Assembly: GCA_003224525.1 (NCBI GenBank)
Contig: QHZB01000060.1
Location: 1 to 42,226 of the forward strand
Source: Acidobacteriota bacterium
GTDB taxonomy: Bacteria > Acidobacteriota > Terriglobia > Acidiferrales > UBA7541
DNA length: 42,226 nucleotides
Direction of reading: 5' to 3'
Positions 33,907-42,226 of this stretch are shown in pieces. Made by a program: the position numbers and the translations under genes. Below the pieces are notes generated by a model, which was not told the DNA's origin, searched no databases, and saw only the letters and a list, made by a program, of their open reading frames with translations. Each line of letters starts with the position of its first letter. The first letter of the stretch is position 1.

Positions 33907-33940
33907 CAGTAGCCCGCGCGCATCGGCGGCCGGGCTACTG
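33907..33940. repeat. Perfect 10-bp inverted repeat
   Basis: CAGTAGCCCG and CGGGCTACTG with a 14-base centre, about 160 bp before the aldehyde dehydrogenase start. No U-run on either side. Could be an operator-sized palindrome or a structured RNA element. Confidence 0.4.
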
Positions 33941-34096
33941 GAAAGAGCGGCGATAACCCTTTAGACGTCCTTGCCTCCATCCGTCCGCGGGTATAGGCTT
34001 CTTCCTTGCAGCATGCTCGCGCCTGGCGGGGCTTGAGGGGTCTTGCTCCGCACCCACCTTCTGGCAGAGCACCATCTAATAAGGAGGAATTCAAAA

Positions 34097-35572
34097 ATGG
34101 CTACCGCAACGACAGTGATGGAACGGAATGTCAAGATTGGCCCGACAAAACTTCTGATCAACGGGAAATGGGTGGACAGCGCTTCGCGAAAAACGTTCGC
34201 GACGATCAATCCGTCGACGGGTGAAGTAATTACGCAAGTGGCGGAGGCCGACGCGGCGGATGTGGACAAGGCGGTGGCGGCAGCGCGCGCGGCGTTTGAC
34301 AAGGGGCCGTGGCGAAAGATGAGTGCTTCGCAGCGCGGCGTATTGATGAACAAGCTGGCGGACCTGATCGAGAAACACGCCGATGACCTGGCGCAGCTTG
34401 AGTCACTGGACAACGGCAAGCCGTACCACGTGGCTCGGGCGGCCGATCTTCCGCTGACCATCGCGTGCTACCGCTACTACGCGGGCTGGGCGGACAAAAA
34501 TCAGGGGAAGACGATTCCCGTTAGCGGCAATTATTTTACGTACACTAAGCACGAGCCCGTGGGTGTGGTGGGGCAAATTATTCCGTGGAATTTTCCGCTG
34601 CTGATGCAGGCATGGAAACTTGGGCCGGCCCTGGCCTGCGGCTGTACCGTGGTGATGAAGCCGGCAGAGCAGACACCGCTGACGGCACTGCGTGTGGGCG
34701 AATTGATGCTGGATGCGGGGTTCCCTGAAGGCGTGGTGAACTTGCTGCCCGGCTACGGACCAACGGCCGGTGCGGCGATAGCGCGGCACATGGACGTGGA
34801 CAAAGTGGCGTTCACGGGATCGACAGAAGTGGGCCACTTGATCATGCGCGCGGCGGCCGATACCAACCTGAAGCGCGTGACCCTGGAACTCGGCGGAAAA
34901 AGCCCGAACATCGTGTTTGCCGACGCGGACATGGACCAGGCCATCGAGGGCGCACATTTTGCGCTTTTCTTCAACCAGGGACAGTGCTGCTGCGCGGGGT
35001 CGCGTCTGTACGTCGAGGAGAAAGTTTACGACCAGTTTGTGGAGAAGAGCGTGGCGCGTGCGAAGAAGCGCACCGTCGGCAATCCCTTCGACAAGAACAC
35101 CGAGCAGGGACCGCAGGTAGATCAAGACCAGTTCAACAAAGTGATGAGCTACATTGACGCCGGGAAGAAGGAGAAGGCCAAGCTGGTGACCGGCGGCAAC
35201 CGCGTGGGCGATAAGGGCTACTTCATCGAGCCAACGGTGTTTGCCGACGTGCAAGACAACATGAAGATCGCGCAAGAAGAGATCTTCGGGCCGGTCATGA
35301 CCATTCTCAAGTTCAAGGACCTAGACGAGGTCGTGGAGCGCGCCAACAAGACCATGTATGGACTCGCGGCGGCGGTCTGGACGAAAGACATCACCAAGGC
35401 GCATGCCATCGCAGACAGAGTGCGGGCGGGAACGGTGTGGGTGAATTGCTACGACGTGTTCGACGCGGGTGCTCCGTTCGGCGGCTACAAGCAGTCGGGA
35501 ATCGGGCGCGAACTCGGCGAATACGGATTGGCGAATTACACCGAGGTAAAGACCGTCACCATCAAACTATGA
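34097..35572 (+). CDS. Aldehyde dehydrogenase family protein
   Basis: NAD(P)-dependent oxidation of an aldehyde to a carboxylate; 491 residues, the normal family length. The Rossmann part shows [33 protein letters not shown] and [21 protein letters not shown] (catalytic Glu and oxyanion region), then [18 protein letters not shown] with the catalytic Cys, [15 protein letters not shown], and [26 protein letters not shown] at the end. The start ATG 34097 has AAGGAGGAA eight bases upstream; an earlier ATG (34043) is not needed. The QIIPWNFP and [11 protein letters not shown] stretches resemble betaine/retinal-type dehydrogenases. Substrate unknown. Confidence 0.93.
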   Translation: MATATTVMERNVKIGPTKLLINGKWVDSASRKTFATINPSTGEVITQVAEADAADVDKAVAAARAAFDKGPWRKMSASQRGVLMNKLADLIEKHADDLAQLESLDNGKPYHVARAADLPLTIACYRYYAGWADKNQGKTIPVSGNYFTYTKHEPVGVVGQIIPWNFPLLMQAWKLGPALACGCTVVMKPAEQTPLTALRVGELMLDAGFPEGVVNLLPGYGPTAGAAIARHMDVDKVAFTGSTEVGHLIMRAAADTNLKRVTLELGGKSPNIVFADADMDQAIEGAHFALFFNQGQCCCAGSRLYVEEKVYDQFVEKSVARAKKRTVGNPFDKNTEQGPQVDQDQFNKVMSYIDAGKKEKAKLVTGGNRVGDKGYFIEPTVFADVQDNMKIAQEEIFGPVMTILKFKDLDEVVERANKTMYGLAAAVWTKDITKAHAIADRVRAGTVWVNCYDVFDAGAPFGGYKQSGIGRELGEYGLANYTEVKTVTIKL

Positions 35573-36780
35573 GCGAACCGACAGGGCTCGAAGCACCCGC
35601 AGGGGCACGATTTATCGTGCCCCTGCGTTTTCTTGCGGCTGCTGGGGCGCTGGCAGCATCGTACTTTTTCGTGGCACAAGCCGGTTATGGGCAATCCAAT
35701 TCAGAATCGGGCATTGCGCAGCGTCACCTACAACATTTGCGCCATGGAATTAATTTGAGCGAGTGGTTTGCGCAGGTTTACGACCAGAAGGGCTACACCA
35801 AGGAACACTTTGAAACGTGGAATACCGCGCAGGATATCGCGCTCATTAAATCGATGGGATTCGATCACGTGCGGTTGAGCGTGAATCCCCAGCCGATGTT
35901 CCGGCGCGGACAGGCCGACCGAATTCCTGCGGATTATTTGGGGTATCTCGACAGTGCGCTGCAGATGATCCTCGACCGTGGACTGGCCGTCATTATTGAC
36001 GTTCATCCCGAAAGTGACTTCAAACAGAAACTCGTTGCGGAGGATAGCTTTGTCGAACAGTTCGAGGATTACTGGCGTCAGCTCGCACGGCATTATTCTT
36101 CCACGAATCCCGACCTCGTTTCCTTCGAGATTCTGAACGAACCGGAATTTCACGATCGCTATCGGTGGCAGGGAGTTCAATCGAAGCTGGCGGTGGCGAT
36201 TCGCGAAGGGGCGCCGCAGCATACGATTATTGTTGCGGGAGCGTACTGGTCTTCGGAGAATGAGCTGTTGTTTTTCGATCCTTTGCGAGATTCGAACATC
36301 ATCTACAACTTTCATTTCTACGATCCGCACATCTTCACGCACCAAGGCGCGACCTGGAGCACGAATTACGTGCACTACCTGAAAGAACTGCCGTATCCTT
36401 CGACTCCCGAGAATGTGCAGCAGGCCGCTGCGCTCCTGCCTGATGCGGTGAATCGTTTGCAAGCGATTCATTACGGACTAGACCGCTGGAACGCCTCGCG
36501 CATCGACGGCGAAATCGGCCAGGTGGCCGCGTGGGCTAAGCGCTGGAAGGTGCCTGTTACCTGCAACGAGTTTGGCGTCTATCGTAAAGCAGCGAATCCG
36601 CAGGATCGCGCGGCGTGGATTTCCGACGTGCGCACGACGCTGGAAAAATATTCCATCGGCTGGACGATGTGGGATTACAGCGGCGGCTTCGGCGTGGTGA
36701 GGAAACAAGACGGACAACCCGTGCCTGATGAAGTGACCGTGAAAGCGCTCGGGCGAATCATGCCGCCAGCGAGCCACTAG
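35569..36780 (+). CDS. Secreted glycoside hydrolase family 5 (cellulase-type)
   Basis: Putative endo-beta-glucanase or related glycosidase, secreted; 403 residues from ATG 35569, which overlaps the aldehyde dehydrogenase stop (ATGA). A signal peptide follows (about 18-42, [20 protein letters not shown]). The GH5 fold shows [31 protein letters not shown], acid/base Glu191 in [10 protein letters not shown] and nucleophile Glu334 in [11 protein letters not shown], then [14 protein letters not shown] terminator hairpin covers codons 11-20, so GTG 35617 is an alternative start that still leaves the signal peptide intact. Its role with an aldehyde dehydrogenase is unclear. Confidence 0.88.
   Translation: MSEPTGLEAPAGARFIVPLRFLAAAGALAASYFFVAQAGYGQSNSESGIAQRHLQHLRHGINLSEWFAQVYDQKGYTKEHFETWNTAQDIALIKSMGFDHVRLSVNPQPMFRRGQADRIPADYLGYLDSALQMILDRGLAVIIDVHPESDFKQKLVAEDSFVEQFEDYWRQLARHYSSTNPDLVSFEILNEPEFHDRYRWQGVQSKLAVAIREGAPQHTIIVAGAYWSSENELLFFDPLRDSNIIYNFHFYDPHIFTHQGATWSTNYVHYLKELPYPSTPENVQQAAALLPDAVNRLQAIHYGLDRWNASRIDGEIGQVAAWAKRWKVPVTCNEFGVYRKAANPQDRAAWISDVRTTLEKYSIGWTMWDYSGGFGVVRKQDGQPVPDEVTVKALGRIMPPASH
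35598..35632 (+). terminator. Strong intrinsic terminator inside the GH5 5' end
   Basis: CGCAGGGGCACGAT pairs perfectly with ATCGTGCCCCTGCG (14 bp, 2-base loop), followed by TTTTCTT. It lies 26 bp after the aldehyde dehydrogenase stop and would end most of its transcripts before GH5. Confidence 0.85.
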
Positions 36781-36866
36781 AAGTGCGGGGTGGCGCTATT
36801 TCGAGAAGGCCCTCTCCAAGCTCACAGACAAACCTGCGAATGGGCGTTCTGTTCTACAATCCCGCC

Positions 36867-37355
36867 ATGGCGTTCACGCTCCGTTCGTACGAGCCGCACG
36901 ATTTCGCCGCGCTGCATAAACTGGACCAAGCGTGCTTCCCGGCAGGAATTTCCTACTCGAAGACGACATTGCGCTACTTTTTGACGCTGGCGTCAGCGGA
37001 CTGCGTCGTCGCGGTGGAGGGAATTCACGTCGCTGGCTTCGTCCTGTCGGAAGAGAACCCGCCATTGGCGCACATCATCACGCTGGATGTAGACGAGCGG
37101 CAGAGGAGGAACGGTGTCGGGACCGCCCTGCTACAACGGCTGGAGTCGAATCTTTCCGCGCGGGGAGTGCGGTCGGTTTTGCTGGAGACCGCCATCGACA
37201 ACGAAGCGGCGGTTGCCTTCTGGCAACGCCACGGCTATCGTATCGAAGCGACTTTGAAGCGCTATTATTTGGGCCGCCTTGACGCTTACGAGATGCGCAA
37301 GCTCTTGCTGCCGCCCGCGTCTAAAACCGATAAGCGTCCGGGAGAAAAGAATTGA
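36867..37355 (+). CDS. GNAT family N-acetyltransferase (RimI-like)
   Basis: Acyl-CoA-dependent acetyltransferase of 162 residues from ATG 36867. The acetyl-CoA site is in LDVDERQRRNGVGTALLQRL (Q/R-x-x-G-x-G/A), with LLETAIDNEAAVAFWQRHGYR as motif B and a short tail. This resembles RimI-type protein N-alpha-acetyltransferases, but substrate is open. It overlaps the next gene by four bases (TTGA), so the pair uppP is coupled. Upstream GTG 36783 would add 28 unsupported residues. Confidence 0.85.
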   Translation: MAFTLRSYEPHDFAALHKLDQACFPAGISYSKTTLRYFLTLASADCVVAVEGIHVAGFVLSEENPPLAHIITLDVDERQRRNGVGTALLQRLESNLSARGVRSVLLETAIDNEAAVAFWQRHGYRIEATLKRYYLGRLDAYEMRKLLLPPASKTDKRPGEKN

Positions 37356-38245
37356 ATGATTACGTCGTGTCCCTGCTGTTAGGAATCGTTGAAGGGCTGA
37401 CGGAATTTTTGCCCGTGAGCTCGACGGCACATCTGCGGCTGTCGGAAGCGCTGCTGCATATCGATCTTGCCAGCGGCTACTGGAAGATGTACTCGATCGT
37501 GATTCAGCTCGGCGCCATTCTCACGCTGCCGATCTATTTCTGGCAGCGCTTCGTCAAACTCATGTCTACGTTTCCGAGAGGTGAACGCGGCGACCGCACT
37601 TTCCTGACTCACCCACTCAGCCTGGTGCTGATGGCTTTCGTTGTGACCTCTGTCCCGTCTCTATTGTTGATCAAGATCATCGGTAAGCACCTTGAAAGCC
37701 CTTATGTTATCGGGACCTCGCTGCTCATCGGCGGGATCGGCATGTGGATTGTGGACGAGTTGAACTCCGAGTCGGAAACAGCGGGATTGGGCGCTACGGG
37801 AACGCGTATTCACACCTGGCACATGGAGGACATGAGCATGGCCCAGGCGATCTGGATAGGCGTCTGCCAGATTTTCTCGGCCGTCTTTCCGGGGACATCG
37901 CGATCGATGTCGACCATCGCAGGCGGCCAACTGGCCGGAATGTCGCGGGCATCGGCGCTGGAGTTTTCGTTCTTCTTGTCTTTTCCCACGATGGTCGCGG
38001 CGACGGGTTATACCCTTTTGAAGTCACTTCTCGGGAAGGGAGAGAATCCGGTTGGCGTGTCGCAGATTGACGCGCATGGATGGGTGGTATTGGCGATCGG
38101 GTTCGTGGTTTCGTTCGTCGTGGCCTATGGCTCGGTGGCATGGTTCATGGGATGGGTAAAGCGGCGCGGGTTCGCACCGTTTGCGCTATACCGAATTATT
38201 TTGGGCACGGCGGTTTTATATTGGGCATCGCGATTGGGGGGATAG
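37352..38245 (+). CDS. uppP: Undecaprenyl-diphosphatase
   Basis: Dephosphorylates undecaprenyl pyrophosphate to recycle the lipid carrier for peptidoglycan; integral membrane, 297 residues, about eight spans. Signature motifs are LGIVEGLTEFLPVSSTAHL at the N-terminus and SAVFPGTSRSMSTIAGGQLAGMSR (about 170-195) with the catalytic Ser/Arg. The start is TTG 37352, with a ribosome site (GGGAGAA) and an overlap of four bases with the GNAT stop. The predicted C-terminus has WFMGWVKRRGFAPFALYRI, typical of the family. Confidence 0.95.
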   Translation: MNDYVVSLLLGIVEGLTEFLPVSSTAHLRLSEALLHIDLASGYWKMYSIVIQLGAILTLPIYFWQRFVKLMSTFPRGERGDRTFLTHPLSLVLMAFVVTSVPSLLLIKIIGKHLESPYVIGTSLLIGGIGMWIVDELNSESETAGLGATGTRIHTWHMEDMSMAQAIWIGVCQIFSAVFPGTSRSMSTIAGGQLAGMSRASALEFSFFLSFPTMVAATGYTLLKSLLGKGENPVGVSQIDAHGWVVLAIGFVVSFVVAYGSVAWFMGWVKRRGFAPFALYRIILGTAVLYWASRLGG

Positions 38246-38428
38246 CTGGCTACGGCATTCACCCTCCTTCTCTTGTGGTAATTGCAAACACGCACTTTGA
38301 AAGTATTTGTTATCGAAGGGCTTCCGTTTGGTATCATCGTGCTGTTCGGGAGGTCCTCCAGGCGGGATTACGCTAGCGCCAGCCCCCGCCGCGACACTCA
38401 GCCTTCCCCAAAAAGCTGAGGAGATTTT
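38246..38428. other. FtsK upstream region
   Basis: 182 bp without a gene. It must hold the ftsK promoter, but I cannot place one with confidence. A good ribosome site (GAGGAG) ends it, seven bases before GTG 38429. Confidence 0.4.
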
Positions 38429-40828
<2,400 letters not shown>

Positions 40829-40885
40829 GAGAATGTTTCCGGTGTTCAGTGTTCCGTATCCAGTCCACCCATAAGAGGGTCCACC

Positions 40886-41696
40886 ATGAGGAACCAGCCA
40901 TCGCAACGTTCCTAATCGGACTGGCAGTGGCATCAACGCCCGGGCCGCTGCAGGGGCAACAGTTCGAGTACGCCAAGCAGGCGGAGTTTGACGAAAAGGG
41001 AAACATCTACGTGAGCTCAGATCAAGGGAAGCTCATTTGGGTGGGAGATACGAAGCATTGCTCGGAAGCTCGTGTCGCCAACGATCAACAGACGGTTGGG
41101 TGTCGAGCAATGCAAGGTCAGGAGCACAGCAACTCTTTGCCGTCGCTACAGTTGGAAATTTATCGAAAAGGTGGCCATAAGGAAATCATTCAACCGGGAG
41201 CACTGATTCTGGAATGGCATTTTTGGAAAGACGGTAAAGAGATAGCTGTCTATTATGGAGCGCAATTCACCAGGGAACATATGGTCTGTACGATACAGCA
41301 ACCGCTCGCCTGATCGAGAAACTGGCCGAGCCATCCGACGAGAGATTGCTTCCTGAATGGGCTAAGGGCCAGGCGCTGATACGAGACGAGTCTGTTCCCA
41401 TGTCCGCTGCCCTCAACGAAGAGCGAACGAAATGGATCGGGAAGATCTTAAGGTTAAGGCAAATCAGCACGATCGAGCCCGGCATGCGCAGGAGCGACTT
41501 GCTCAGAGTATTTAAAACGGAAGGCGGTCTTTCGAATCCAACACAGCGAACGTATGTGTACATCGAATGTTCGTACATCAGAGTAAGCGTTCGCTTCAAG
41601 GCAGCGACTACCGAAAGTCCGGGGCTGGGGGAAAACCCGGACGATATTATCGAGTCCATCTCACAACCGTATCTGGGATGGAGTGTAATGGACTAA
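40886..41696 (+). pseudogene. Secreted hypothetical protein, frameshifted
   Basis: Two halves of one secreted protein. The ATG at 40886 is out of frame with a clear signal peptide (PAIATFLIGLAVAST) by one base. The first half continues to 41313; its body has YAKQAEFDEKGNIYVS and ILEWHFWKDGKEIAVYYG. Near 41285 the frame shifts, and the sequence continues as YGLYDTATARLIEKLAEPSDERLLPEW into the ORF at 41346, ending at PYLGWSVMD, stop 41694-41696. I recognise the conserved style of a hypothetical family found in Acidobacteriota ('ENPDDIIESIS.PYL.WSVMD'). Function unknown. Confidence 0.65.
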
Positions 41697-41745
41697 ACAG
41701 TTCAGCGAGAACTTACGCACTTTCCGTCCCATCCCACAAGCCGAA

Positions 41746-41774
41746 TTGACAGTGCTGGCTATCGTCTCTAAAAT
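41746..41774 (+). promoter_or_regulatory. Sigma70-type promoter of tRNA-Phe
   Basis: Perfect TTGACA (41746-41751), 17-base spacer, TAAAAT (41769-41774), 16 bp upstream of the mature tRNA. Confidence 0.8.
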
Positions 41775-41790
41775 TGAAAAGTTCAGTAAA

Positions 41791-41865
41791 GCCGGGGTAG
41801 CTCATTGGTAGAGCGCCGCCCTGAAAAGGCGGGCGTAGCCAGTTCGATTCTGGCCCCCGGCACCA
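41791..41865 (+). tRNA. tRNA-Phe (anticodon GAA)
   Basis: Acceptor GCCGGGG (41791-41797) pairs with CCCCGGC (41855-41861), followed by encoded ACCA. The D arm is GCTC-ATTGGTA-GAGC. The anticodon arm is CCGCC-CTGAAAA-GGCGG, loop anticodon GAA. The T arm is GCCAG-TTCGATT-CTGGC. Every stem is fully paired. Confidence 0.95.
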
Positions 41866-42084
41866 GTTTTGTTTTTTCTTCGCCACACTTCTCACCTCCG
41901 CCCAGGTAGACTAAATTTGCGCCTTGGTGCAAATCCAGCCTCCGCAACCATACGAATTTGTGAGTTGTCGCCCTAGAGATTTGAGTTGAGAGAATTGCAC
42001 CTGGCAACCCCACCTTCGACGAGGGAGGAACCTGCTGAGTAATCGACAGTTTCTTCTGGTCTGCCCGTAAGCTTACTGAGAAAG

Positions 42085-42108
42085 GCCGGCTCTTTTCACC
42101 AAGCCGGC
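42085..42108 (-). terminator. Intrinsic terminator of the gene at the right edge
   Basis: Minus strand stem GCCGGCT/AGCCGGC with a 10-base loop, followed by CTTTCTC. It follows the stop at 42123 by 15 bases. The U-run is weak. Confidence 0.5.
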
Positions 42109-42122
42109 AAAGCGGGGCTCAG

Positions 42123-42226
42123 TCACGCAGCTTGCGGATTAATTCCAGACCTGATGATCGCAGCACAGCCACAGCCGCAGAGACTGTAAGCTTCGTCTGT
42201 GAGTTCCGGACCACCGCGCTATAATT
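42123..42226 (-). CDS. C-terminal end of an unidentified gene (partial)
   Basis: An open minus-strand frame enters from the right edge and ends at TGA 42123. The visible 33 residues (…VVRNSQTKLTVSAAVAVL…LELIRKLRD) look protein-like, and a terminator follows directly, so this is probably the tail of a real gene. Too little is present to name it. Confidence 0.5.

Overview
The window reads as a piece of chromosome from a soil- or sediment-type bacterium, most likely an Acidobacteriota member. This is an inference from the gene set (eukaryote-type inositol-3-phosphate synthase, pyruvoyl arginine decarboxylase beside a deoxyhypusine-synthase-like enzyme, succinate dehydrogenase with a single b-type membrane subunit, RNase J, YeiH). 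There is no rRNA in the window to confirm it.

Positions 1-4000 are mobile DNA. An ISNCY-type transposase gene on the minus strand is cut in two by a 2.6 kb serine-recombinase element. Removing the element at a shared 4-base core restores the transposase frame exactly. The outer insertion sequence also carries a divergent DUF6788 gene. From 4 to 7 kb there is a DUF2127 membrane protein, a heavily frameshifted metallophosphoesterase and a secreted two-domain protein. From 7 to 11.5 kb lie inositol-phosphate synthase, a carboxymuconolactone-decarboxylase-like protein, isocitrate dehydrogenase and malate dehydrogenase.

From 15.6 kb down to 11.5 kb (minus strand) is a sulfur-assimilation operon: siroheme sulfite/nitrite reductase, uroporphyrinogen-III methyltransferase (makes the siroheme precursor), a 43-residue membrane protein and a YeiH transporter. 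Its leader holds the most striking signal in the window. A consensus-like promoter overlaps a perfect palindrome and reads straight into a (near-)leaderless 31-codon peptide with eight cysteines, four pairs or near-pairs of which lie in its first 19 residues. A strong intrinsic terminator follows, before the reductase. This looks like cysteine-responsive transcription attenuation.

From 15.7 to 22.9 kb (minus strand) are a lipoprotein cyclophilin, an M19 dipeptidase, a decayed mannosyltransferase-like gene and sdhC-sdhA-sdhB with a clear promoter. From 22.9 to 28.2 kb there is a GAF protein and then a polyamine region: arginine decarboxylase, a DHS-like enzyme, N-carbamoylputrescine amidohydrolase and agmatine deiminase. 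Together these cover arginine to putrescine and probably a longer amine. A dead DUF5655 gene sits inside the region.

From 28.2 kb to the end are a GlsB/YeaQ protein, RNase J, an MFS exporter, a BrnTA toxin-antitoxin locus with a broken toxin, an aldehyde dehydrogenase overlapping a GH5 glycosidase, GNAT-UppP, FtsK, a decayed secreted protein, tRNA-Phe and the end of an unknown gene. At least five genes in the window are frameshifted remnants, unusual against otherwise intact housekeeping genes.
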